A DNA stretch of 64,000 nt from Burkholderia arboris (GCF_902499125.1 NZ_CABVPX010000032.1:30935-94934), one strand, 5' to 3'; counted from the stretch's first letter, positions 8,919 to 20,076 are shown. Notes: a model not told the origin generated them from the sequence alone. A program made the numbers and translations.

Positions 8919-11477
8919 TTGAAGAGTCCCACCCACGATCAGATCGTCCTGCTTAGCCCCTTGACGGGGCCGATCGTCGCGCTGGCCGACGTGCCCGATC
9001 CGGTGTTCTCCGGCGGAATGTTCGGCGACGGCATCGGCATCGACCCGCTCGCGGGCAAACTCGTCGCGCCGTGCGCGGGCGTCGTGTCGCATCTCGCGCG
9101 CACGGGCCACGCGGTGACGATCACGACGCCGCAAGGCGCGGAAGTGCTGCTGCACATCGGCATCGATACCGTCGAGCTGAACGGGCAGGGCTTCATCGCA
9201 CACGTCGAAGCCGGCGCACGTGTCGACGCGGGCACGCTGCTGATCGAATTCGATCAGGACGCGGTGGCGCGCAGCGCGCATTCGCTCGTGTCGGTGATCG
9301 CGATCGCGAACTCCGACGCGTTCGAGGTCGTCGACCGTGCGAGCGGTTTCGCGACCGCTGGCGAGACGCCGCTGCTCGCGTTGCGCGGCAAGGGCGCAGC
9401 CGCTGCGCAGGCGGCACAGACCGGCGCGGCGGCCATGAACGAAGTGCGCCGCGAGATCGTGCTCGCGCAGCCGGGCGGCCTGCATGCGCGGCCGGCCGCG
9501 CGTGCGCGCGAAGCCGTGCGCGGGTTCGACGCGACCGTCGACGTGCTGTTCGACGGCCGCAAGGCATCGATCGCGAGCGTCGTCGGCTTGCTCGGCCTGG
9601 GCGCCGGCGAAGGTGCGACGGTCGAACTGGTTGGCCGCGGCGCGCATGCGCAACAGGCGGTCGATGCAGTCGAGCACGAGCTGCTGCGCGAAGCGCACGG
9701 CGAAGTCGAGGAAAAGCCGGCGCGGATGACGTCGCCCGTGCCGCAGACGATCGCGCGCAACACCGGCGCGCAGATCGACCCGAACACGCTCGCCGGCGTG
9801 TGCGCGGCGCCCGGCATCGCAGTCGGCACGCTGGTGCGTCTCGACGACGCGGAAATCGTGCCGCCCGAGCAGGCTGCCGGCACGCCGGCGACGGAAAGCC
9901 GCCAGCTCGACCAGGCACTGAAGGCGGTCGACGCCGAACTCGACGAAACGGTGCGCAACGCATCGGCGCGCGGGGCGGTCGGCGAAGCGGGTATCTTCGC
10001 GGTGCATCGCGTGCTGCTCGAGGACCCGACGCTGATCGACGCAGCGCGCGACCTGATCAGCCTCGGCAAGAGCGCGGGTTTCGCGTGGCGCGCGACGATC
10101 CGCACGCAGATCGACACGCTGTCGAAGCTCGACGACGCGCTGCTCGCCGAACGCGCAGCCGATCTGCGCGACATCGAGAAGCGCGTGCTGCGTGCGCTCG
10201 GCCACACGAACGGTGCCGCGCGTGCGCTGCCCGACGAGGCCGTGCTCGCGGCCGAGGAATTCACGCCGTCCGACCTGTCGTCGCTCGATCGCCAGCGCGT
10301 GACCGCGCTCGTGATGGCGCGCGGCGGCGCGACGTCGCACGCGGCGATCATCGCGCGACAGCTCGGCATTCCGGCGCTGGTCGCGGTCGGCGATGCGCTG
10401 TACGCGATTCCCGACGGCACGCAGGTCGTCGTCGATGCGAGTGCCGGCCGGCTCGAACATGCACCGACCGCGCTCGACGTCGAACGCGCGCGGCACGAGC
10501 GCCAGCGCCTGGACGGCGTGCGCGAGGCAAACCGGCAACTCGCCGGTGAAGCCGCAGCAACGGTCGACGGCCGCGCGATCGAGGTCGCCGCGAACATCGC
10601 GACGCTCGACGATGCGAACACCGCGGTCGACAACGGCGCGGACGCGGTCGGCCTGCTGCGCACCGAACTGATGTTCATCCATCGCCAGGCTGCGCCGACG
10701 GTCGTCGAACACCAGCAGAGCTACCAGTCGATCGTCGACGCGCTGCAGGGCCGCACCGCGATCATCCGCACGCTCGACGTCGGCGCGGACAAGGAAGTCG
10801 ACTACCTGACGCTGCCGCCCGAACCGAACCCGGCGCTCGGCCTGCGCGGCATCCGCCTCGCGCAGGTGCGCCCCGATCTGCTCGACGATCAATTGCAGGG
10901 CCTGCTCGCGGTGAAGCCGCTCGGCGCGGTGCGCATCCTGCTGCCGATGGTGACCGACGCGGGCGAGCTCGTGCGGCTGCGCAAGCGCATCGACGAATTC
11001 GCGCGTGCGCAGGGCCGCACCGAGCCGATCGAAGTCGGCGTGATGATCGAGGTGCCGTCGGCCGCGCTGCTGGCCGACCAGCTCGCGCAGCACGCGGATT
11101 TCCTGTCGATCGGCACCAACGACCTGACCCAATACACGCTCGCGATGGACCGCTGCCAGGCCGATCTGGCCGCGCAATCCGACGGCCTGCATCCGGCCGT
11201 GCTGCGCCTGATCGACATCGCGGTGCGCGGCGCCGCGAAGCACGGCAAGTGGGTCGGCGTGTGCGGCGCGCTCGGCGGCGATCCGCTCGCGGTGCCGGTC
11301 CTGGTGGGCCTCGGCGTGACCGAACTGTCGGTCGACCCCGTGTCGGTGCCGGGCATCAAGGCGCGTGTGCGCCGTCTCGATTACCAGTTGTGCCGTCAGC
11401 GCGCGCAGGATCTGCTCGCGCTCGATTCGGCACAGGCGGTAAGGGCAGCAAGTCGCGAGGTCTGGCCGCTCGACTGA
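8919..11477 (+). CDS. nagF: PTS multiphosphoryl transfer protein EIIA-HPr-EI
   Basis: A three-domain PTS phosphocarrier of 852 residues. An EIIA(Glc/crr)-type domain (about 10-150, active His79 in LLHIGIDTV) is followed by HPr (about 175-260, His189 in GGLHARPAARA) and enzyme I (about 285-852, His474 in GGATSHAAIIARQ). It can pass phosphate from PEP to the NagE EIIB domain without general PTS proteins. I prefer TTG at 8919, which has GAGGAG six bases upstream; ATG at 8895 would add eight residues without a good ribosome-binding site. It lies between nagB-II and nagE in one operon. Confidence 0.93.
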   Translation: MKSPTHDQIVLLSPLTGPIVALADVPDPVFSGGMFGDGIGIDPLAGKLVAPCAGVVSHLARTGHAVTITTPQGAEVLLHIGIDTVELNGQGFIAHVEAGARVDAGTLLIEFDQDAVARSAHSLVSVIAIANSDAFEVVDRASGFATAGETPLLALRGKGAAAAQAAQTGAAAMNEVRREIVLAQPGGLHARPAARAREAVRGFDATVDVLFDGRKASIASVVGLLGLGAGEGATVELVGRGAHAQQAVDAVEHELLREAHGEVEEKPARMTSPVPQTIARNTGAQIDPNTLAGVCAAPGIAVGTLVRLDDAEIVPPEQAAGTPATESRQLDQALKAVDAELDETVRNASARGAVGEAGIFAVHRVLLEDPTLIDAARDLISLGKSAGFAWRATIRTQIDTLSKLDDALLAERAADLRDIEKRVLRALGHTNGAARALPDEAVLAAEEFTPSDLSSLDRQRVTALVMARGGATSHAAIIARQLGIPALVAVGDALYAIPDGTQVVVDASAGRLEHAPTALDVERARHERQRLDGVREANRQLAGEAAATVDGRAIEVAANIATLDDANTAVDNGADAVGLLRTELMFIHRQAAPTVVEHQQSYQSIVDALQGRTAIIRTLDVGADKEVDYLTLPPEPNPALGLRGIRLAQVRPDLLDDQLQGLLAVKPLGAVRILLPMVTDAGELVRLRKRIDEFARAQGRTEPIEVGVMIEVPSAALLADQLAQHADFLSIGTNDLTQYTLAMDRCQADLAAQSDGLHPAVLRLIDIAVRGAAKHGKWVGVCGALGGDPLAVPVLVGLGVTELSVDPVSVPGIKARVRRLDYQLCRQRAQDLLALDSAQAVRAASREVWPLD

Positions 11478-11564
11478 CCGTCGGCGGCAGGTTCGCGACC
11501 CGTATTACGACGAAAGCCATCAGCTCAACGACGATTAATGACGAGACAAGGATTGGAGGACTGA

Positions 11565-13334
11565 ATGAACGGGAATCCGTTTCTGAAAATACAGGGCCTG
11601 GGCCGGGCACTGATGCTGCCGATCGCGGTACTGCCGGTCGCCGGCATCCTGCTGCGACTCGGCCAGCCGGACGTGTTCAACATCAAGATGATCGCCGATG
11701 CCGGCGGTGCGATCTTCGACAACCTGCCGCTGCTGTTCGCGATCGGCGTGGCGGTCGGCTTCGCGAAGGACAACAACGGCGTGGCAGCCCTCGCGGGCGC
11801 GATCGGCTACCTGATCGAAACCGCGATCATGAAGGACATCGATCCCAAGCTGAACATGGGCGTGCTGTCCGGGATCATCGCGGGTGTCGTCGCGGGCCTG
11901 CTGTACAACCGCTACAAGGACATCAAGCTGCCGGACTACCTCGCGTTCTTCGGCGGCAAACGGTTCGTGCCGATCATAACGGGGCTGGTCTGCGTGATAC
12001 TCGGCATCGTGTTCGGGTACGTGTGGCAGCCGGTCCAGCATCTGATCGACGCGGCCGGCCAATGGCTGACGACGGCGGGCGCGATCGGGGCGTTCGTGTT
12101 CGGCTTCCTGAACCGCCTGCTGCTCGTCACGGGCCTGCACCACATCATCAACTCGCTCGCGTGGTTCGTGTTCGGCAACTTCACGCCGCCCGCCGGCGGC
12201 GAGATCGTGCACGGCGACTTGCACCGCTTCTTCGCGGGCGACCCGACCGCAGGCACCTTCATGGCCGGTTTCTTCCCGATCATGATGTTCGGCCTGCCGG
12301 CCGCGTGTCTCGCGATGTTGCACGAGGCACCGAAGGAGCGCCGCGCGATGGTCGGCGGCCTGCTGTTCTCGATGGCGCTCACGTCGTTCCTGACCGGCGT
12401 GACCGAGCCGATCGAATTCAGCTTCATGTTCCTCGCGCCGGTGCTGTACGTGATCCACGCGGTGCTGACGGGGCTGTCGCTCGCAGTCTGCCAGATCCTC
12501 GGCGTGAAGCTGGGCTTCACGTTCTCGGCCGGCGCGATCGACTACGTGCTGAACTACGGGCTGTCGACGAAGGGCTGGATCGCGATCCCGCTCGGCATCG
12601 CGTATGGCGTCGCGTACTACGGGCTGTTCCGCTTCTTCATCCGCAAGTTCAACATGGCGACGCCGGGCCGTGAGCCGGCATCGGCCGATGCGGCTGCCGA
12701 ATCGTACGCATCGGGCGGCTTCGTCGCACCGGCTGCGGGCGCCGCTGCGACGGCCGCCGCACCGCGCGCGCAGCGCTACATCGCCGCACTCGGCGGCGCG
12801 GGCAACCTGTCGTTCGTCGACGCCTGCACGACGCGCCTGCGCCTGACCGTCGTCGATCCGGAGAAGGTCTCGGAGCCGGAACTGAAGTCGATCGGTGCGC
12901 GCGGCGTGCTCAAGCGCGGCGGCAACAGCGTGCAGGTGATCATCGGGCCGGAGGCCGACATCATCGCCGACGAAATGCGTGCCGCGATCGGCAGCGGCGC
13001 GACGGGTGCCGCGTCGACCGCGACGGCTGCTGCTGCGCAGCCCGTCACGGGCGCGGCCGCCGGCCCGCTCGATCCGGAGCCGGCGCGCTGGCTCGCGGTG
13101 TTCGGCGGCGCGACCAACGTCGCATCGCTCGATGCAGTGGCGACCACGCGCCTGCGCGTTGTCGTGCGCGATCCGTCGGCGGTCGATCGCGATCGCCTCG
13201 GTGCGCTCGACGTCGCCTGGGTGTCGCTCGACACGTTCCACATCGTCTGCGGCAACGCGGCCGCACGCTATGCCGAACAGCTTGGCGCGCGCCTGCCGTC
13301 GTCGGGCGGCGGCGCCGCCGTGCAACCGGCATGA
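11565..13334 (+). CDS. nagE: PTS N-acetylglucosamine-specific EIICB permease with an extra, cysteine-less EIIB-like domain
   Basis: 589 residues: EIIC membrane part (about 1-365, many hydrophobic helices, TGLHHIINS near 189 and TGVTEPIEF near 277), a linker rich in Ala/Pro, an EIIB domain (about 400-475) with the phosphorylated Cys421 in DACTTRLR, a second low-complexity linker, and a second EIIB-like domain (about 505-575). In the second domain the cysteine position is Ala526 (AVATTRLR), so it cannot be phosphorylated in the usual way. EIIA is supplied by NagF, encoded 87 bases upstream. It imports and phosphorylates GlcNAc at the inner membrane. Last gene of the operon before a strong terminator. 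Confidence 0.94.
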   Translation: MNGNPFLKIQGLGRALMLPIAVLPVAGILLRLGQPDVFNIKMIADAGGAIFDNLPLLFAIGVAVGFAKDNNGVAALAGAIGYLIETAIMKDIDPKLNMGVLSGIIAGVVAGLLYNRYKDIKLPDYLAFFGGKRFVPIITGLVCVILGIVFGYVWQPVQHLIDAAGQWLTTAGAIGAFVFGFLNRLLLVTGLHHIINSLAWFVFGNFTPPAGGEIVHGDLHRFFAGDPTAGTFMAGFFPIMMFGLPAACLAMLHEAPKERRAMVGGLLFSMALTSFLTGVTEPIEFSFMFLAPVLYVIHAVLTGLSLAVCQILGVKLGFTFSAGAIDYVLNYGLSTKGWIAIPLGIAYGVAYYGLFRFFIRKFNMATPGREPASADAAAESYASGGFVAPAAGAAATAAAPRAQRYIAALGGAGNLSFVDACTTRLRLTVVDPEKVSEPELKSIGARGVLKRGGNSVQVIIGPEADIIADEMRAAIGSGATGAASTATAAAAQPVTGAAAGPLDPEPARWLAVFGGATNVASLDAVATTRLRVVVRDPSAVDRDRLGALDVAWVSLDTFHIVCGNAAARYAEQLGARLPSSGGGAAVQPA

Positions 13335-13386
13335 TGCGATGAAGCCGGCCGGATCCGCGTGGCGGATTCGGCCAGGCGGTAAAACG

Positions 13387-13420
13387 AAAACGGCTTGCGA
13401 TGCGTCGCAAGCCGTTTTTC
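13387..13420. terminator. Bidirectional terminator between nagE and the hexosaminidase gene
   Basis: AAAACGGCTTGCGA pairs with TCGCAAGCCGTTTT around a TGCG loop, followed by a T-run on the plus strand and an equivalent run on the minus strand. It separates two convergent units. Confidence 0.9.
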
Positions 13421-13483
13421 TTTGGGGCGGGCGAGGGGGCGATGCGTTCGCCCGCATCGCGCATCGCGCGAGCGTTCAGCCGG

Positions 13484-15967
<2,484 letters not shown>

Positions 15968-16368
15968 TCGAACTCCTGAAAAAAAGGGGGCCTGGCGGCG
16001 TCGTGGGGCGACGTCGCGGCGTTCGGGTCTTTCAATGGAGCTGCGGGAGATACCGGCACGCGGGGCGATGCGACTGCACCGCGCGCCATCTGCACGCGGA
16101 GGCGTGCGTTACGGAACGGGAGGCGGGCACGCGTGCCGATCGGATCGGCGCGGTGATGTGCGCATGATCATCGGTGCCGCGCCGCAATTGCCGCGGCGGC
16201 AAGCCGACCGCAGTCGGCCCGGTTCGGCCGGCCGCGCACGAGCGCGAGCGCGACGGCGGACACCGCCGTACGCGGACGTCGACATGGCGCGCCGGCGCGC
16301 GCCACACACGGGATTCGCATGTCTCCCCCACCCAGAAGGAATCGGCCTGTCAGCGGCCGTGTCCAAAG
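15968..16368. other. Long upstream region of the hexosaminidase gene
   Basis: About 400 bases of GC-rich sequence with no convincing gene. If the promoter at 16369-16397 is the real one, this is a long 5' leader on the minus strand. A six-A/GGGG stretch at 15977-15990 gives no ribosome-binding site beyond the weak AGGAGTTCG just before the start. Confidence 0.4.
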
Positions 16369-16405
16369 ATCTTATGAAACCTTTTATTGGTATTCAAGTG
16401 GTATC
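16369..16405 (-). promoter_or_regulatory. Candidate hexosaminidase promoter overlapping a second NagQ-type site
   Basis: On the minus strand TTGAAT (16392-16397), a 17-base spacer and TAAGAT (16369-16374) form a plausible promoter. Overlapping the -35 is TGGTATT (16388-16394), four bases, TGGTATC (16399-16405), which matches the repeat in the nagQ promoter in sequence and spacing. Shared control of uptake operon and secreted hydrolase is the simple interpretation. Confidence 0.6.
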
Positions 16406-16459
16406 AATCTGGCGCTAAATTGGCATCGGCTCCCGGCACCTGTCCGGCGGGGCCGGACG

Positions 16460-16486
16460 AAAAAAAACCTCGCGCGAGGCGAGGTT
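16460..16486 (-). terminator. Terminator of the cyd operon
   Basis: On the minus strand AACCTCGC, a five-base loop and GCGAGGTT are followed by a T-run of at least six. It lies 44 bases after the cydX stop. Confidence 0.88.
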
Positions 16487-16529
16487 CGTTCCGGACGGCG
16501 GCCGCGCGATCGGCCGCGCGCGCCGGGCG

Positions 16530-16652
16530 TCAGTCGCGGCGTGCGCGCACGGGCGCCTCCTGCGCCTTCTGCCGCGCTTCGAGCCACATCGCGTTGACGA
16601 TGCCGAACGACAGCGCGACGCCGATACCGAGAATCCAGCTGAAATACCACAT
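16530..16652 (-). CDS. cydX: Cytochrome bd oxidase small subunit CydX
   Basis: A 40-residue ORF starting MWYFSWILGIGVALSFGIVN, with one transmembrane helix and a charged C-terminus ending RARRD. This is the CydX/YbgT pattern: a short helix that stabilises haem d and the CydAB complex. It lies 60 bases after the cydB stop and just before the operon terminator, as in other cydABX operons. Too short for most gene callers but strongly supported by family features and position. Confidence 0.93.
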   Translation of the reverse strand: MWYFSWILGIGVALSFGIVNAMWLEARQKAQEAPVRARRD

Positions 16653-16712
16653 GGTCCGACTCCTTGCGAAACGGTGGGCGAGGGCGCGTGCGCCCCGGCC
16701 CGGTTCAATGCA

Positions 16713-17849
16713 TCAATACATCGAGTGCTTGTTCTCTTCGAGCGTCTGGTGCGTGACCTTGCCGCGCATCACGCGATACACCCAGCTCGTGTAGATCAGG
16801 ATGAGCGGCAGGAACACGATCACCGCGAACAGCATCACCTGCAGCGTCATGTGGCTCGACGTCGAATCCCACACGGTCAGGCTGCTGCGCGGGTCGAGCG
16901 ACGACGGCATGATGAACGGGAACATCGAGAAGCCCGCGGTCAGGATCACGCCGACGATCATCAGGCCCGTACAGAAGAACGCCGTCTTCTCCTGCTTCGA
17001 GCCGGCGAGCAGCAGCGCGAGCACGCCGCCTGCGATCCCGACGACAGGCGCCGCGATCATCCACGGGAATTCGCTGTAGTTCGCGAGCCACAGGCCCGAG
17101 CCGGCGGCGACGTCCTTGAGCAGCGGGTTCGCGACGGTGTCGGTCGGTGCGGCGTGGGTGATGTGGAAGCCGCCGATATACGACGCCACCAGCACGCCGG
17201 CCAGCACGAACAGCACGACCGCGAGGAACGACGCCGCGCGCAGTGCGATCGAGGCGCGGCGCGCGATCACGCCGTCGGTCTTCATCTTGATGAACGCGGC
17301 GCCGTGCGCGACGAGCATCGTGAGGCTGACGAGCCCGCACAGCAGCGCGAACGGGTTCAGCAGCGCCCAGAAGCTGCCGTAGTAGGTCACGCGCAGGTCG
17401 CTGTCGAACTTGAACGGCACGCCCTGCAGCAGGTTGCCGAACGCGACGCCGAACACGAGCGCCGGCACGAAGCCGCCGATGAACAGGCCCCAGTCCCAGC
17501 CCGCGCGCCAGCGCGGGTCCGGCCGCTTGCTGCGGTAGTCGAAGCCCACGGGCCGGAAGAACAGCGCGAACAGCACGAGCAGCATCGCGAAGTAGAAGCC
17601 GGAGAACGACGCCGCGTAGACGAGCGGCCAGGCGGCGAACATCGCGCCGCCGGCCGTGATCAGCCACACCTGGTTGCCTTCCCACGTTGCGCCGACGGTG
17701 TTGACGATGATGCGGCGCTCTTCGTCGGTCTTGCCGAGGAACGGCAGCAGCGCGGTCGCGCCCATGTCGAAGCCGTCGGTGACGGCGAAGCCGATCAGCA
17801 GCACGCCGACGAGCAGCCACCAGATCAGCTTGAGAGTTGCATAGTCCAT
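16713..17849 (-). CDS. cydB: Cytochrome bd ubiquinol oxidase subunit II
   Basis: 378 residues, about eight transmembrane helices, starting MDYATLKLIWWLLVGVLLIGFAVTDGFDMG, which is the classical CydB N-terminus with the conserved acidic residues of the first helix. The conserved WEGNQVWLI segment near residue 56 is present. It partners CydA in the inner-membrane quinol oxidase used at low oxygen. The start lies 31 bases after the cydA stop within the cydPABX operon. Length and sequence are normal, with no oddities. Confidence 0.97.
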   Translation of the reverse strand: MDYATLKLIWWLLVGVLLIGFAVTDGFDMGATALLPFLGKTDEERRIIVNTVGATWEGNQVWLITAGGAMFAAWPLVYAASFSGFYFAMLLVLFALFFRPVGFDYRSKRPDPRWRAGWDWGLFIGGFVPALVFGVAFGNLLQGVPFKFDSDLRVTYYGSFWALLNPFALLCGLVSLTMLVAHGAAFIKMKTDGVIARRASIALRAASFLAVVLFVLAGVLVASYIGGFHITHAAPTDTVANPLLKDVAAGSGLWLANYSEFPWMIAAPVVGIAGGVLALLLAGSKQEKTAFFCTGLMIVGVILTAGFSMFPFIMPSSLDPRSSLTVWDSTSSHMTLQVMLFAVIVFLPLILIYTSWVYRVMRGKVTHQTLEENKHSMY

Positions 17850-17880
17850 AGCGATTCCTTGTTCCGTTTCAGGTGCGTGC

Positions 17881-19461
17881 TCACGCCGGGGCGTGCTCGC
17901 TGGCGGCTGCGATTTCGTGGTGATAGCGGCCGGTATGCAGCGACGACGGGCCGAGGCGCGCGTACTTGAACATCAGCTTGATCTCGATGACGAACAGCGC
18001 CGTATAGAACAGGATGAAGCCCGCGAGGCTCAGGTACAGGTCGCTCGGCTGCAGGCTCGACGCGGACAGGTGCGTCGGCAGCACGCCGGCGATCGTCCAC
18101 GGCTGGCGGCCGAGCTCGGCGACGATCCAGCCGAATTCGATCGCGATCCACGGCAGCGGGATCGCCCACACCGCATAGCGCAGGAACCAGCGGCGGTTGT
18201 CCTGCAGCAGTTCGCGGCGCGCGCAGAACCAGAACGCGGCGATGAACGTCGCGACGAACAGGAAGCCGAGGGCCACCATGATCCGGAACGAGAAGAACAC
18301 GGGCGCGACCGGCGGGATCGTCTTCTTCGCGGCGGCCTTGATCTGCTCGGGCGTCGCATCGACCACGTTCGGCGTGAACTGCTTGAGCATCAGCCCGTAG
18401 CCGAGATACTGCTTGTGCTGGTCGAACAGCGCGCGGGTCGCGTCGCTCGTGTCGCCCTGCTTGATCTTCTGCAGCGCGCCGTACGCGACCATCCCGCTCT
18501 GGATGTGCTCCTCGCTGTGCTTCGCGAGCTCGCGCAGGCCGATCACCGGTTCGTCGATCGAGCGCGTCGCGATCAGGCCGAGCGCGTACGGGATCTTGAT
18601 CGCGTAGTCGGTGCGCTGTGCTTCCTGGTTCGGAATGCCGATCAGCGTGAACGATGCTGGCGCCGGCTGCGTTTCCCATTCGGATTCGATCGCGGCGAGC
18701 TTCATCTTCTGCACTTCGCCGGTCGTATAGCCCGATTCGTCGCCGAGCACGATCACGCACAGCGTCGCTGCGAGGCCGAAGCCGGCCGCGACTGCGAACG
18801 AGCGCAGCGCGAAGTCGACGTCGCGCTTCTTCAGCAGGTACCACGACGACACGCCGAGCACGAACATCGCCGCCGACACGTAGCCGGCCGACACCGTGTG
18901 CACGAACTTCACCTGCGCGACCGGGTTGAACAGCACGTCGAACAGGCTCGTCATCTCCATGCGCATCGTCTGGTAGTTGAACTCGGCGCCGACCGGGTTG
19001 TTCATCCAGCCGTTCGCGACGAGGATCCACAGCGCGGACAGGTTCGAGCCCAGCGCGACGAGGAACGTGACCATCAGGTGCTTGACCTTCGACAGGCGGT
19101 TCCAGCCGAAGAAGAACAGGCCGACGAATGTCGATTCGAGGAAGAACGCCATCAGGCCTTCGACCGCGAGCGGCACGCCGAAGATGTCGCCGACATAGTG
19201 CGAGTAGTACGACCAGTTCGTACCGAACTGGAATTCGAGCGTGATGCCGGTGGTCACGCCCATCGCGAAGTTGATGCCGAACAGCTTGCCCCAGAACTGG
19301 GTCATGTCCTTGTAGACCTGTTTGCCGGTCATCACGTAGACGGCTTCCATGATGACGAGCAGCCAGGACAGGCCGAGCGTCAACGGCACAAACAGGAAAT
19401 GGTAGAGCGCCGTGATGCCGAACTGCAGACGTGACAGATCGACGACTTCGCTACTTATCAT
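17881..19461 (-). CDS. cydA: Cytochrome bd ubiquinol oxidase subunit I
   Basis: 526 residues with nine or so transmembrane helices and a periplasmic quinol-binding (Q) loop. His21 in ALYHFLFVPLTLGLSW is the expected N-terminal haem ligand, and further conserved histidine and methionine ligands are in FVHTVSAGYV and in the later helices. It oxidises ubiquinol and reduces oxygen to water without proton pumping, conferring respiration at low oxygen and resistance to inhibitors. The start overlaps the 3' end of cydP by 11 bases, so the two are translationally coupled. Confidence 0.97.
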   Translation of the reverse strand: MISSEVVDLSRLQFGITALYHFLFVPLTLGLSWLLVIMEAVYVMTGKQVYKDMTQFWGKLFGINFAMGVTTGITLEFQFGTNWSYYSHYVGDIFGVPLAVEGLMAFFLESTFVGLFFFGWNRLSKVKHLMVTFLVALGSNLSALWILVANGWMNNPVGAEFNYQTMRMEMTSLFDVLFNPVAQVKFVHTVSAGYVSAAMFVLGVSSWYLLKKRDVDFALRSFAVAAGFGLAATLCVIVLGDESGYTTGEVQKMKLAAIESEWETQPAPASFTLIGIPNQEAQRTDYAIKIPYALGLIATRSIDEPVIGLRELAKHSEEHIQSGMVAYGALQKIKQGDTSDATRALFDQHKQYLGYGLMLKQFTPNVVDATPEQIKAAAKKTIPPVAPVFFSFRIMVALGFLFVATFIAAFWFCARRELLQDNRRWFLRYAVWAIPLPWIAIEFGWIVAELGRQPWTIAGVLPTHLSASSLQPSDLYLSLAGFILFYTALFVIEIKLMFKYARLGPSSLHTGRYHHEIAAASEHAPA

Positions 19462-19732
19462 GGTGGTCTCCCTCGGTGGATGCAGGCGCCGGTACCGAGA
19501 GCAGCTTCTCGGCGACGGCGGCAGGCGGAAGCGACATGTGCTCGGCCTGCGGATGATTGAAGAATGCGTATTTGAGCGACATCAGGAGGATCAGCTTGAC
19601 GATCAGCACCAGGGTGATGTCGCGGGCGAGGGTCGGTCCGCGTGCCCACGCGGCGATGCGCGCGCGCCAGCCGATCGTGCGGGCCGGCCGCGGGGGAGAC
19701 GGCGGCGCAGGCTCTTTATTGATCGAGATCAA
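19451..19732 (-). CDS. cydP: CydP-type small membrane protein of the bd oxidase operon
   Basis: A 93-residue protein with one central hydrophobic helix (about 38-55, ITLVLIVKLILLMSLKYAFF) preceded by an Arg-rich N-terminus, resembling the putative cytochrome oxidase subunit CydP encoded ahead of cydA in Burkholderia and relatives. The only reasonable start is TTG at 19732, with AGGA eight bases upstream. That start codon lies inside a perfect FNR-type palindrome, so either the box acts as a repressor site at the ribosome-loading region or translation begins elsewhere. Overlaps cydA by 11 bases. Function beyond association with the oxidase is not established. Confidence 0.78.
   Translation of the reverse strand: MISINKEPAPPSPPRPARTIGWRARIAAWARGPTLARDITLVLIVKLILLMSLKYAFFNHPQAEHMSLPPAAVAEKLLSVPAPASTEGDHHDK
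19719..19732. promoter_or_regulatory. FNR/Anr box overlapping the cydP start
   Basis: TTGAT-CGAG-ATCAA, a perfect match to the FNR/Anr consensus TTGAT-N4-ATCAA. Its position over the first codons of cydP is unusual for an activator site, where the centre is normally near -41. Confidence 0.75.
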
Positions 19733-20076
19733 GGCGATTATCCTGAATCGATTTAGGTCGGATTTGGGGCGACTTTACGTCGGATTTATGACGGCCGTGA
19801 AGCTGTTTTAATCCTTTTGCGCCGGACATGCCAATTTTAAAAGGACGGCTTTCCGATGCCGAGTGCTGCGCTGCGGCAGACCGTCGCGAAACGCGGGGCA
19901 AAAGTTGAGGCAGATCAAGGTTATGCGGAAGGGGCCCGGAAACGGCCTGATACCCGACGAATCAGGTCAAATTAATCGGCAGTGAAGCGGACGAAGAAAC
20001 GGACGAAGAAACGGGCGGAGAAATGCGCGCTGAAGCGCACGCAGAAGCGTGTGCAAGCACGCGAAAAAGACGGGCG
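19733..20076. promoter_or_regulatory. cyd upstream region with a second FNR-like box
   Basis: A gene-free stretch upstream of cydP. TTGAG-GCAG-ATCAA at 19905-19918 matches nine of ten FNR-box positions. Between the two boxes is an AT-rich segment (19740-19850) suitable for a promoter, including GATAAT on the minus strand at about 19742. From 19981 to about 20045 there are imperfect tandem copies of a GAAGAAACGGAC-like unit. No ORF is convincing. Confidence 0.55.

Noticed and set aside
7833..11243. An 1136-codon leftward open frame opposite nagB-II and nagF
   Set aside because: Low-complexity Arg/His/Asp translation and no ribosome-binding site; explained by codon bias of the opposite-strand genes.
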